Positions 24,780 to 34,879 of a stretch of 64,000 bases of DNA are shown here, piece by piece. A program made the position numbers and the translations under genes. The DNA is from Euonymus europaeus. Lineage: Eukaryota; Streptophyta; Magnoliopsida; Celastrales; Celastraceae. Under the pieces are notes generated by a model that worked only from the letters and a program-made list of their open reading frames with translations, did not search any database and was not told the DNA's origin. The DNA is taken from assembly GCA_963580455.1 (NCBI GenBank), contig OY756964.1:2480001-2544000 (forward strand), in the 5' to 3' direction. The first letter of the stretch is position 1; each line of letters starts with the position of its first letter.

Positions 24780-24892
24780 TTTATTTAATTAATTGACATT
24801 ACGACGTCACACAATACTTAGTCCAATAATAATGGACTTGAATGCCTTATTATCGACTACGTAAACAAATGATTCGAAGGCTTTGCATTGCA
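24780..24892. repeat. Direct duplication, copy A
   Basis: TTTATTTAATTAATTGACAT through GATTCGAAGGCTTTGCATTG, repeated with a few differences at 25507-25626. Copy B lies just beyond the stop of the glycine-rich protein gene, so copy A is probably a displaced duplicate of that gene's 3' flank. Confidence 0.8.
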
Positions 24893-25479
24893 CTATTCTC
24901 TTTTTCAATAACATGATATATGATAAGTTATTTTTTGAATGATTTATTGTATAATAGTTTGCTAATATTTTGTGTGTTTTGCACTTGATTTCTGAAAGGG
25001 TCGTTAGTATGAGGTTCTGAAGAAATTACGGAAAGATCTTTCGATTCGACTGTTATTTTGACTTAAAAAAATGCATAACACCATCATTAATGTTTCTTCT
25101 GTCTTTCTTCTTAAACTACTTATCTCAGAAAACAAAAAAACAAGAATGTTTTAATATGTGGCTTGAATGTAGCTTTCAATTAGGTTAAACTTCAGTTGTT
25201 AGATCGTTTTGATTCAATTGATAATACGTCATACTGTCCTTGCAAATCATCTTGTATATATTTTGGGTATGGTTTTACATTTTTTATCATGAATTTAAAG
25301 TTACGTGTTCAAGAAGAATGTATACTTATAACTCAATCCCTAATTAGCAAAATCTATCTAAATCAATTATTTATAACTAAATGTAATTACATCAATTATC
25401 TAAATCAATTTTTTTTTTCATCAAAAAAAAAAAAGGTGATGTGTTTTTTTCTCTCTAATCAAGCATTCTCTTTATTATT

Positions 25480-25506
25480 CGTGCGATGCACGAGTTCAAA
25501 CACTAG
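25480..25506 (+). mobile_element. Helitron 3' terminus
   Basis: A perfect hairpin CGTGC-GAT-GCACG at 25480-25492 is followed after 10 nt by CTAG at 25503-25506 and then T. This is the canonical Helitron 3' end, with a GC hairpin about 10 nt before CTRR and insertion 5' of a T. The 5' end was not identified; the element lies leftwards, probably within 24.9-25.5 kb. Confidence 0.65.
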
Positions 25507-25626
25507 TTTATTTAATTAATTGACATTACGAGTTTACGACATCACACAATACTTAGTACAATTTAATGCACTTGCATGCCTTATTATCGGCTACGTAAAC
25601 AAATGATTCGAAGGCTTTGCATTGCA
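25507..25626. repeat. Direct duplication, copy B
   Basis: Second copy of the 24780-24892 segment. Its homology to copy A begins at the very base after the Helitron CTAG terminus. It forms part of the 3' flank of the glycine-rich protein gene. Confidence 0.8.
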
Positions 25627-25684
25627 TTCTCTCTCATTTATAGACGCCTACCTGCACCAACCCCACCCTGTCACTAGCTCCTAC

Positions 25685-27223
25685 TTATGCTCCACCACGA
25701 ACTCCTCCACTTGCCTCACCTCCAGCGCCAGCCCCACCTCCAGCACCTCCTTTGACACAAGCTCCCACATTTGCACCACCTCCAGTACCAACACCTCCAC
25801 CAACTCCTCCTCCTACACCGCCGCTGCCACCACCACCACCAGCTCCTATGTCGCTACCAACACCAATTACTCCGCCAACTCCACCTACTCCACCACCAGC
25901 ACTTATTCCTCCGCCTGCCCCAGCTTTGACACCGCCGCCGCCGCCTGCTCCACCTCCGGCTCCTACACCACCTCCTGCGCCACCACCGCCTCCACCTACA
26001 CTACCTCCAACGCCACCACCTACACTGCCTCCAACACTAGCGCCGCCACCTCCACCTCCACTAGCTCCACCTCCGACTCCTACACCACCACTAGCTCCCC
26101 CACCAACACCACCTCCTGTGCCGCCACCTCCCACACCACCGCCTCCGCCACCACCTACACTTCCTCCCGCGCCACCACCGACGCCCCCACTTCCAACGCC
26201 ACCACCTACACTTCCTCCCGCGCCACCACCGACGCCCCCACTTCCACCTCCTCCAACACCCCCACTAGCGCCGCCCCCGCCACCACGAACACCTCCTCCA
26301 CCACCAGCACCAACACCGCCACCGACACCTCCACCACTAGCAGCTCCACCACCACCCGCACCTCCGCCAATTCCTCCTCCAACGCCACCACCTACACTTC
26401 CACCAATTCCACCACCTACACTTCCTCCCGCACCACCACCGATACCACCACTTCCACCTCCTCCAACACTGCCACCGACACCTCCACCACCACCCACACC
26501 TCCTCCAACACCACCACCAACACCTCCACCAATCCCACCACCTACACTTCCTCCCGCACCACCACCGACGCCCCCACTTCCACCTCCTCCAACACCCCCA
26601 CCAGCACTACCACCAGCACCGCCACCGACACCTCCTCCAACACTACCGCCGCCGCTGCCACCTCCACCTCCACCAATCGCTCCTCCAACACCTCCACCAA
26701 TCCCACCACCTACACTTCCTCCCGCACCACCACCTACACCTCCTACTCCCCCACCTACGTTGCCACCTGCACCGCCACCAATCCCCCCTCCTACACCTCC
26801 TCCCGCACCGCCACCTACACTTCCTCCTACACCACCACCACCACTCCCAACTCCTCCACCTCCACCAACCCCCCCTCCTACACCTCCTCCCGCACCGCCA
26901 CCTACACTTCCTCCTGCACCGCCTCCCACACCGCCACCTACACTTCCTCCTACACCACCACCACCACCACTCCCAACTCCTCCACCTCCACCAACCCCCC
27001 CTCCTACACCTCCTCCCGCACCGCCACCTACACTTCCTCCTGCACCACCACCACTCCCAACTCCTCCACCTCCACCCCAATGACCTCCTCCTCTGCAACT
27101 ATCAGTGCCCTTATCGTGGACACAAAGATGTTTTTCCCCCAGCTGCCTTCCTTCCACTATTACCTCTACCATCATCATCGCAACCAACACCATCACAAGA
27201 GATGCCTCAACATTTCCCCACAT
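25685..27223 (-). CDS. Glycine-rich cell wall structural protein with signal peptide
   Basis: Single exon of 512 aa from the ATG at 27223; the only longer in-frame start is non-ATG. The N-terminus MWGNVEASLVMVLVAMMMVE is hydrophobic, ending in VIVEG before the polar RQLGEKHLCVHDKGTDSC, so it reads as a secretory signal followed by a short Cys-containing head. The rest is almost entirely Gly with regularly spaced Val, Ala and Ser (GGGVGGGAGGSVGGG patterns), the classic wall-associated GRP type. Near-identical DNA blocks of the repeat around 26.75-27.07 kb show expansion by tandem duplication. The opposite strand is also open in two frames as Pro-rich and Ser/Thr-rich strings, but neither has an ATG or a signal peptide, so I assign the gene to the minus strand. 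Exact repeat count may suffer from assembly error. Confidence 0.82.
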   Translation of the reverse strand: MWGNVEASLVMVLVAMMMVEVIVEGRQLGEKHLCVHDKGTDSCRGGGHWGGGGGVGSGGGAGGSVGGGAGGGVGGGVGGGGGVGSGGGGGVGGSVGGGVGGGAGGSVGGGAGGGVGGGVGGGGGVGSGGGGVGGSVGGGAGGGVGGGIGGGAGGNVGGGVGGVGGGAGGSVGGGIGGGVGGAIGGGGGGSGGGSVGGGVGGGAGGSAGGGVGGGGSGGVGGGAGGSVGGGIGGGVGGGVGGGVGGGGGVGGSVGGGGSGGIGGGAGGSVGGGIGGSVGGGVGGGIGGGAGGGGAASGGGVGGGVGAGGGGGVRGGGGGASGGVGGGGSGGVGGGAGGSVGGGVGSGGVGGGAGGSVGGGGGGGVGGGGTGGGVGGGASGGVGVGGGASGGGGGGASVGGSVGGGVGGSVGGGGGGAGGGVGAGGGAGGGGGVKAGAGGGISAGGGVGGVGGVIGVGSDIGAGGGGGSGGVGGGVGGGVGTGGGANVGACVKGGAGGGAGAGGEASGGVRGGA

Positions 27224-27355
27224 TTTCCCTATGTTAAAATTTGTTTTGAAACTCAACTCAGAAAGAGTAACTAACCAACTTCACTCGCAAATTACTCACA
27301 ATGGTTGACAATATTGCTCGACTCGAATATTGTTTCAAATGACAAGTGCACAACT

Positions 27356-27366
27356 CCATATTTATA
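27356..27366 (-). promoter_or_regulatory. TATA box of the glycine-rich protein gene
   Basis: TATAAATATGG on the minus strand, about 135 bp upstream of the ATG, suits a leader of roughly 100 nt and supports transcription from the minus strand. Confidence 0.5.
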
Positions 27367-27571
27367 GAGAGAGATCCGAAGTGCCCGTGTTAATCACGAT
27401 CATTATAGACTTGAAATCATGGAAGAGTACCATAGCCGGTGACACCTATAAAATCCACCACGCTTCCACTTCCACTTCCTGCCGACTCAATTCATTTTCT
27501 TGCCAGAAAGTTCACGGTATTTGGAAATTCATAAGGAGCTAGACCATTACAATGATGTTAATCTGGAGACC

Positions 27572-27776
27572 TAGGTGTCTCAGTTAGTGGATATTTCTAT
27601 GGAGTATATATATACGTGTTTATAGCAAGGGAGTTGAGGCCTTAGCCTAAAAAGGATTCCACTACTACTTGTTAGTGGATATTACCATGTACATCTATAC
27701 GTGTATATACGTGTTTATAGCAAGGGAGTTACGGCCTCGCTTTTACCCCAAAAAGGATTCCACTACTACCTGTTAG
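27572..27776. repeat. Tandem duplication in the glycine-rich gene promoter
   Basis: A block containing GTGTTTATAGCAAGGGAGTT and AAAAAGGATTCCACTACTAC occurs twice about 105 bp apart. It lies 350-550 bp upstream of the glycine-rich gene start. Confidence 0.7.
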
Positions 27777-27984
27777 TGCTTTAGGTTTTGCATGCCGAGC
27801 TAGTATTTCCAGTTTTCCACTGACTTTATTTGATAAGGTAAGCAATAAATTAAATGGAATTACAGATGTGCAAGTGTGACTCAGCTACTGCCAAAAAAAC
27901 AGAAACACGTGGAATATAAAAATCATGTTAAATTAAACTTTTTTTTTATATTTTTGGTTTGTTCCATTATACTCGAGTTGGCAT

Positions 27985-28210
27985 TAGGGATGAAAAAAGA
28001 AAGAAGATCCGTATTCTATTAATATTTGCAGAGTGTTAGATCGCATAAAAATCGGAAACCAATCTCATAGGAGATTTGAAAACGGTTTTGGTTTTTTTTC
28101 AAATTCGTCGCAGTTTTGATTTTTGATGCTAAATTTAGGATATCCGAACCGATTAATAAATTATTGAGGACACAATTTGATCCAAATACAGGATGCAGTT
28201 GGATCCATTC
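27985..28210 (-). repeat. Dispersed noncoding repeat, copy 1
   Basis: The reverse complement contains TTTATTAATCGGTT, CTAAATTTAGCATCAAAAAT and AAAACCAAAACCG. A related segment in the same order occurs on the + strand at about 34.9-35.07 kb. Element class unknown. Confidence 0.4.
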
Positions 28211-28805
28211 GTGAAAGTTCAAATTCTAAATCATAATTTTTCCCTCTCTCTCTATATATGTATATATATAGTATGTAATCTGGGGTACATAATAATATCA
28301 TAGATTTAAAAAAATAAATAAAATTTAAACAATAAACTGGTACATAACAATTTTTGTATAAATCACCTTCATGAATACGATTTTGATATTCCCTAAATGA
28401 AAGGATACTCTAGCGGTTGCCATATATGGCATGGAATTATAAGAATTTGGCTGTGTCTATTTATATTGAGTCGAACTATGTGCTTAAAATTTACATGAAA
28501 ATAACTACCAAATACTCTTAATTTACACGAAAAGTGAAAAAAACATAATTGCCTCGTAATAATAAAAAAATTACACATTATTCTTTAAAATTCAGAGCTT
28601 TTTTATTTATAAAATTAAACAAGTATGTATTCCCAATAAATATTTTTTCTAAAAAAAAAAAACTCATCTGCATGTGTGCCGGGGGAAACATATCTGTATC
28701 GTAGGTCAAATTCTCAACTCATATAATTAATACCTTGATTAGAATAGATTCAAGTAGAATAATTTTCTTCTTTTTCTTTTCTGCATCACCTAAGCAAATA
28801 ATCTT

Positions 28806-28912
28806 CTTTTTTTGTATACGAGGAGATCGGAAACTTGCAGCCTCTCGTAATTGCAAGGAATTACCACGATCAAGTTTACCATTTTAACCAACGAGCCGCT
28901 GTTCTAAGCAAT
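28806..28912 (-). mobile_element. tRNA-derived SINE-like element
   Basis: The minus strand reads GCGGCTCGTTGGTTAAAATG with an A-box-like start, then CCTTGCAATTACGAGAGG and a B-box-like GCAAGTTTCCGATCTCC. It lies in the upstream part of the PME duplication unit. A truncated relative lacking the B-box part is present at about 31.61-31.69 kb upstream of the second PME. Confidence 0.4.
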
Positions 28913-29077
28913 TAATCTATTTCTCTGTATTTATATATACACAAATCCCCCTACCTTACTTTATTTTTTCATCAAAAAATAAAATAAAATATATATACAC
29001 ACACACAACAGTAACCACAAGGTCTATGATATAATCTCCTCCATAAAATAAGAGAAATTTTTGCTAATCTAGCATAA

Positions 29078-30549
29078 ATGTTGGAGATGAAGGGTTACCA
29101 ATCTCTTCTATTATTCATTTCAACATTGTTACTTCGATCTTTATTTGTTAATTCTTCCCCTGATTGTGCACTAAATCATGGAGATCCATACAAAGTTGCA
29201 TACACCATCGTTGTCGATCAGTCTGGCCATGGAAATTTCGCTACAGTTCAAAATGCTATAGACTCCATTCCTAGTAATAACAGGCAGTGGATTCGGGTTC
29301 TTATTTCTCCTGGAAAATATTGGTAATTAACGATATAATATTGGTAATTAACAATATATGTGTGTGTGCGCGCGCCCCTGTATCTATCGATTTATATAAT
29401 TAATGAAAGAATTATATATATTATATTTTTTGCTAATTATTATTTGATTGGTGCATGCAGGGAGCAAATCGTAATCCCACAGGACAAACCGTGCATTTTT
29501 TTTCATGGTTCAGGACAAAGTTACACAATTATTGAATACAACGGACAACAACAAAAGACGGCTAATTCTGGCACCATCAATTCATACGCAGATAACATTG
29601 TAGTGAGAGGCATTACATTCAAAGTAATTTATATATATTTGATGAACTTGGTAGTATTATTATTTTTTTAATAAAAATCTATTTTATTGATTTAATTTGT
29701 GAATTTGTTTGTACATGTTTTTGATAGAATGTACACAATATACCCTCAAATTTAAGGGATCAGCAGATAGCACAAGCAATGGCAGCAGAAATTCATGGAG
29801 ATAAAAATATTTTCTATTTTTGTTCATTTGTTGGACTGCAAGACACATTGTTTGATGGAACAGGTCGCCATTACTTCCATCAATGCTATATAGAAGGTGG
29901 CATTGACTTCATTTATGGCACAGCCCAGTCTATTTACGAGGTTTTGTGAATCTCTCTCTCTCTCTCTTCATATTTCTATAATTATGTACGTGATTATTAC
30001 AATTTAGTTAATTAATTAGTCACTTTTTTTTTGAGGGGTGCAGTTTTGTACAATCAATGTAAATATGGGGGAATATGAACCAACACTAGCTGGTTTTATA
30101 ACTGCCAATGGGAGAGTATCGCCAGAAGACACATCTGGGTTTGTGTTCAAATCGTGCAGAATTGGTGGGAATGGTAAAGCATATCTTGGGAGAGCTTGGT
30201 CACAATATTCCAGAGTAATTATTGTCAATTCGTTTCTATCAGATGTGGTTGTTCGTCAAGGTTGGGATTTTTGGCAGTCTGGCAAGGAAGTGTAAGAAAC
30301 ATAGACCCCCTAGCTACAATTTATCACATTAACACAGACGTTTAATTGAACTGTCTACTGACACACGTGTTTTTTTGCAGAGCCGAGATTCAGTATTCTG
30401 AGTACGATAATAGTGGACCAGGAGCAGATACTTCTCGCCGGGTGCGATGGATGAAGAAACTTACTCGGGAAGAGTTGTTTAAATTCACAGACATCTCATA
30501 CATTGATCCAGAAGGCTGGATGAAGAAGTTCCCACTTTATTTCAAGTGA
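29078..30549 (+). CDS. Pectin methylesterase (pectinesterase) without inhibitor domain, copy 1
   Basis: Secreted carbohydrate esterase family 8 enzyme that removes methyl groups from wall homogalacturonan. Five exons: 29078-29322, 29461-29623, 29728-29940, 30044-30291 and 30381-30549 (1038 nt, 345 aa). The N-terminus [20 protein letters not shown] is a signal peptide and is followed directly by the catalytic domain, so this is the type without a PMEI pro-region. Motifs: [18 protein letters not shown] with the catalytic Q-D, GGIDFIYG with the nucleophile Asp, YLGRAW with the substrate Arg/Trp, and a final PEGWMKKF. All catalytic positions that I know look intact. It is the upstream partner of a tandem pair; upstream and downstream flanks are duplicated too. 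Intron 3 is short (103 bp) and starts with a weak GTTTTG donor. Confidence 0.93.
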
Positions 30550-30598
30550 TTACTGTTGACGTTCATACCTTTTTAATTTGTGGTGATACTGCTGCATC

Positions 30599-30604
30599 AA
30601 TAAA
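30599..30604 (+). terminator. Poly(A) signal of PME copy 1
   Basis: AATAAA about 50 nt after the stop codon; the equivalent AATAAA is conserved after copy 2. Confidence 0.5.
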
Positions 30605-30804
30605 TTCTTGATTCTCAGTGAAAATTATTTCGGGAGTTTTCATGAATCCTTCTGGCACAAATTAATTGATTAATGAGAAATTTCGTTGGTTATATAATCT
30701 TGTGTTAAGGTCTCAAACCTTACAATAGACTTGCAATATACCCGATCAAAAGAGCCAAGATGAAACAAAGTCCGATTTTACGGGAGACTCGTCTCCCAAA
30801 AAAA

Positions 30805-30990
30805 TCATATAGAAGAAGGTAAAGAACTTCAAATCTATATTGCTCTACAGATCTCACAGTCCAGAGAAATGTCTAAGTCACGACTTTTGAAGAAATTCAT
30901 ATAAACGAAAGTAAAGAACTTCAAATCTATATTTCACTATAGATTGCTCAATCCAGAGAAATGTCAAAGTCAAGACTTGTGGGCACATAG
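30805..30990. repeat. Short minisatellite behind PME copy 1 (2 units)
   Basis: Two units of about 90 bp with the core AACTTCAAATCTATATT and CAGAGAAATGTC. The same repeat is present in seven units behind PME copy 2. Confidence 0.75.
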
Positions 30991-31356
30991 ACGATGGCTA
31001 CTATGTTGTCTATGGTGTAGAACGAGCCCTTGTATAAGGAGAATACATTTGAGACGGTATATGATGGGGTTGGCAACGAGTTAAATACCAAAATCATTTT
31101 CATTTAATATATTTTATATCAAAATCCTTTAAAAAATCATTTAAATTTTGAAAGAGATTTTAAATACACCACCCTCTCCACCTTTATACACCATCATGAC
31201 CCACTAAATTCCTTCCAAAATTTACATCACTGTCATTTACTCTATACACCACTATTCTCTCATGTCTCATCATCTCTACAACTATTTTTACACGTTTTAA
31301 AATAAATTCTCTAATTTCTGAAATTTATATATACCCCTCTAATAATAATTATTTTT

Positions 31357-31605
31357 TCATTTGTCTCTTCTTGGCTAATAGTGACTGAAACACAGAGTTA
31401 CAAAAAACTAGCCAAAAGCAAATGCACAAACAACCAACAAGTCATTGAAGAATGTTTTGAATAACAAAACTGCCAGTATATGTTTGGGATGGAAGAGACG
31501 GAGGGAGGAGATGGAGGCCAAAAAATATTTATTAAATGAATAGAATATGTGCATGCATCTAGACAGTTGCTTATTAGACAAATATATGAATGGCGTTCAT
31601 ATAGA
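31357..31605. repeat. Segment homologous to a NOMO intron
   Basis: TCTCTTCTTGGCTA through GGATGGAAGAGACGGAGGGA and AGACAGTTGCTTATTAGACA matches 36755-37013 with small indels. The latter is inside intron 25 of the NOMO gene. It is either a copy of that intron segment or two insertions of one element. Confidence 0.8.
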
Positions 31606-31861
31606 AAGACAGTCGCCTCTCGCAATTGCAAGGAATCTCAATTACCACGGTCAAGTTTACCATTTCAGCCAACGAATCGTTGTTCTAAGCCATTAATCTA
31701 TTTTTCTATATGTGTAGATACAGAAACCCCCCATAACTTTCTTTAACTTTTCATAAATATATATATATACACACACACACATGTACACAAACCATTTACC
31801 ACAAGGTCTATGATATAATCTCCTCCATAAAATTAGAGAAGCTTTTGCTAATCTAGCAGAA

Positions 31862-33611
31862 ATGTTGGAGATGAAGGGTTACCAATCTCTTTTATTATTC
31901 ATTTCAACATTGTTACTTCAATCTTTATTTGTTTATTCTTCCCCTGATTGTGCACTAAATCATGGAGATCCATACAAAGTTGCATACACCATCGTCGTCG
32001 ATCAGTCTGGCCATGGAAATTTCACTACCGTTCAAGAAGCTATAGACTCCATTCCTAGTAATAACAATGAGTGGATTAGAGTTTTTATTTCTCCCGGAAA
32101 ATATTGGTAATTAACGATATATATATATGTGCGCGCGCGCGTGCGAGCCTTTGTTTATCGATTTATATAATTAATGAGAGAATTACATTATATTTTTTTC
32201 TAATTATTATTTGATTGGTGCATGCAGGGAGCAAATCGTAATCCCACAGGACAAACCGTGCATTTTTTTTCATGGTTCAGGACAAAGTTACACAATTATT
32301 GAATACAGCGTACAACAAAGGAAGATTCATTCTGGCACCATCACTTCATACGCAGATCACATTGTAGTGAGGGGCATTACATTCAAAGTAATTTGTGTGT
32401 GTGTGTCTCTCTGTATATATATATTTGGTGAATTTGGTATTTTTTTATTTAATTTGTGAATTTGTTTGTACATATGTTTTTGATAGAATGCACTCAATAT
32501 ACCACCAAATTTAGAGGATCAGTCGGTAGTACAAGCATTGGCAGCAGAGATTTATGGAGATAAAAATATTTTCTACTTTTGTTCATTTGTTGGACTACAA
32601 GACACAGTGTGGGATGCAACTGGTCGCCATTACTTCCATCAATGCTATATTGAAGGTGGCGTTGACTTCATTTATGGCACAGCCAAGTCCATTTACGAGG
32701 TTTTGTGAATTTTTCTCTCTAATTATTTTTATAATTATGTATTACATCCCTCCTATTTGATAAGATAAGATGATTTTCTATTTTGATTTATTTCAAATTA
32801 TAATTCACTGCTTTATTGAGAATAGATAAAAGAAAAAGAGAATAGTTTATTAATTTATCCTCATTTATTGTGAATCTTTATTAACAAATAAAATTAAATT
32901 CTAGTAATAATAAGGTATGAGTGGAGTAGTTAAAGGGTATATTACCAAGAAAATTAATTAAATTTATTATTTCAATGATATTAATTAAATTCTTTTAATC
33001 CGTGTGAAAAATAAATGAGTATATCAAATAGGAAGAGATGTAGTAAGTGATTATTTTAATTTAGTTAATGAATTAGTCACTTTTTTTTTGGTGCAGTTTT
33101 GTACAATCAATGTAAATATGGGGGAATATGAACCAACAGTAACTGGTTTTATAACTGCCAATGGGAGAGGATCACCAGAAGACACAACTGGGTTTGTGTT
33201 CAAATCGTGCAGAATTGGTGGGAATGGTAAAGCGTATCTTGGGAGAGCTTGGTCACAATATTCTAGAGTAATTATTTTCAATTCGTTTCTATCAGATGTG
33301 GTTGTCCCTCGAGGTTGGGATTTTTGGCATTATGCCAAGCGAGTGTAAGAAAGACAGACCCCTACAATTTATTACATTAAGACAGACGTTTAATTGAACT
33401 GACTACTGACACGTGTTTTTTGTCTTTGTGTTTTTTTTGCAGGGCCGAGATTCAGTATTCTGAGTACAATAATAGTGGACCAGGAGCAGATACTTCTCAC
33501 CGGGTGCCATGGATGAAGAAACTTACTCGGGAAGAGTTGTTTAACTTGACAGATATCTCATACATTGATCCAGAAGGCTGGATGAAGAAGTTCCCGCTTT
33601 ATTTCAAGTAA
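31862..33611 (+). CDS. Pectin methylesterase without inhibitor domain, copy 2
   Basis: Tandem paralogue of the gene at 29078. Five exons: 31862-32106, 32228-32387, 32487-32699, 33097-33344 and 33443-33611 (1035 nt, 344 aa). Exon lengths equal copy 1 except that exon 2 is one codon shorter. The signal peptide, [18 protein letters not shown] (Q-D kept), [14 protein letters not shown] and C-terminal PEGWMKKF are present, so the enzyme should be active. Differences from copy 1 are scattered substitutions with no stop or frameshift. Intron 3 is 397 bp against 103 bp because a Stowaway-like MITE sits in it. Both copies probably share wall-modifying function; divergence in expression cannot be judged from sequence. 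Confidence 0.93.
32745..33040. mobile_element. Stowaway-like MITE in intron 3 of PME copy 2
   Basis: The termini CATCCCTCCTATTTGATA and, inverted, CATCTCTTCCTATTTGATA bound 296 bp, flanked by the dinucleotide TA on both sides. TA target duplication and a CTYCC-type TIR fit Tc1/Mariner-derived Stowaway MITEs. The element is absent from the same intron of PME copy 1. Confidence 0.75.
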
Positions 33612-33656
33612 TTCACAGTCGACGTTCATATCTTTTTGTGGTGGTGCTGCTGCATC

Positions 33657-33662
33657 AATAAA
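33657..33662 (+). terminator. Poly(A) signal of PME copy 2
   Basis: AATAAA at the position conserved with copy 1, about 45 nt after the stop codon. Confidence 0.5.
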
Positions 33663-33879
33663 TTATTGACTCTCATTCGAAAATTGTTATGGAAGTTATT
33701 TCATGAATCCTTCTGGCACAAATTAATTGATTAATGAGAAATGTCGTTGGTTATATAATCTTGTTTCAAGGTCTTAAACCTTACAAAAGCCCAAATCAAA
33801 ACTAAGCAAGATTTGCAATATACCCAATCGAAAGAGCCAAGATGAAACAAAGTCCAATTTTACGAGGAGACACATCTCC

Positions 33880-34530
33880 CAAAAAATTCATATGGAAGAA
33901 GGTAAAGAACTTCAAATCTATATTGCTCTACAGATTTTACAATCCGGAGATAAATGTCTAAGTCAAGAATTGTAGAGAAATTCATATAAATGAAGGTAAA
34001 GAACTTCAAATCTATATTGCACTACGTATATCACAATCCAAAGAAATGTCTAAGTCAAAACTTGTGGGAGAAATTCATAAAAATGAAGGTAGAGCACTTC
34101 AAATCTATACCGCATTACATATATCATAATCCAGAGAAATGCCTATGTCAAGACTTGTGGGACAAATGAATGAAAAGAACTTGAAATCTATATTGCACGA
34201 CGGATCTCACAATCCAAAGAAATGCCCAAGTCAAGACTTGTGGGAGAAATTCATATAAATAAAGGTAAAGACTTCAAATCTATATTGCACCACAGATCTC
34301 ACAATCCAGAAAAAGCGTAAGTCAAGACTTGTGAGAGAAATTCATAAAAATGAAGGTAAAAAACTTCAAATCTATATTGCACCACATATCTCACAATCCA
34401 GAGAAATGTCTAAGTCAAGACTTGTGGGAGAAATTCATATAAAGAAAGGTGAAGAACTCCAAATCTATATTGCACTATGGATCTCACAATCCAGAGAAAT
34501 TCCTAAGTCAAAACTTGTGGGCACATAGAC
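33880..34530. repeat. Expanded ~90-bp minisatellite behind PME copy 2 (7 units)
   Basis: Seven units recognised by CTTCAAATCTATATTGC-type cores at about 33.91, 34.01, 34.10, 34.18, 34.27, 34.36 and 34.46 kb, each followed by CACAATCCAGAGAAAT and GTCAAGACTTGTGGGAG. The homologous spot after copy 1 has two units. Confidence 0.85.
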
Positions 34531-34879
34531 GATGACTACTATATTGTTTATAGTGTAGAACAAGCCCTTGTATAAGGAGACTACATTTGAGATAGTATAC
34601 GACGGGGATGACAACGAGTGAGGCATCTTATCAATTAGGAAATACAAAAATCATTTTCATTTAAGATATTTTATAACAAAATTGTTTAAAAACCATTTTA
34701 ATTTCAAAAACCAAAAACTACTAAAATTTTCAAAATCGGAACAGTTCCATAGTTGTTTCACTTTTATTTTTAATTTTTTCCCATAAATAGTTGGATAATC
34801 ATTTCCGAACCCACAAACCCGAGTAGTATACCTTATATAGTCACTAATCTTTTTACAACTTACTTGTAATTAAGGGTAT

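Larger units (their letters stand above)
27777..29077. other. Intergenic; PME promoter at right end
   Basis: AT-rich, with one dispersed repeat and a tRNA-derived element listed separately. TATTTATATATACAC near 28930 is a plausible TATA region for the first PME gene. No coding exon seen. Confidence 0.45.
30605..31861. other. Spacer between the tandem PME genes
   Basis: Contains the 3' flank of copy 1 with two minisatellite units, a segment matching a NOMO intron, and the duplicated promoter of copy 2. No gene seen. Confidence 0.6.

Noticed and set aside
25622..27274. Long + strand open frames (Ser/Thr-rich and Pro-rich) opposite the glycine-rich gene
   Set aside because: Neither begins with ATG nor has a signal peptide; both are expected from the complement of a GGN repeat. 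The minus strand has an ATG, a signal peptide, a Cys-containing head and a TATA box.
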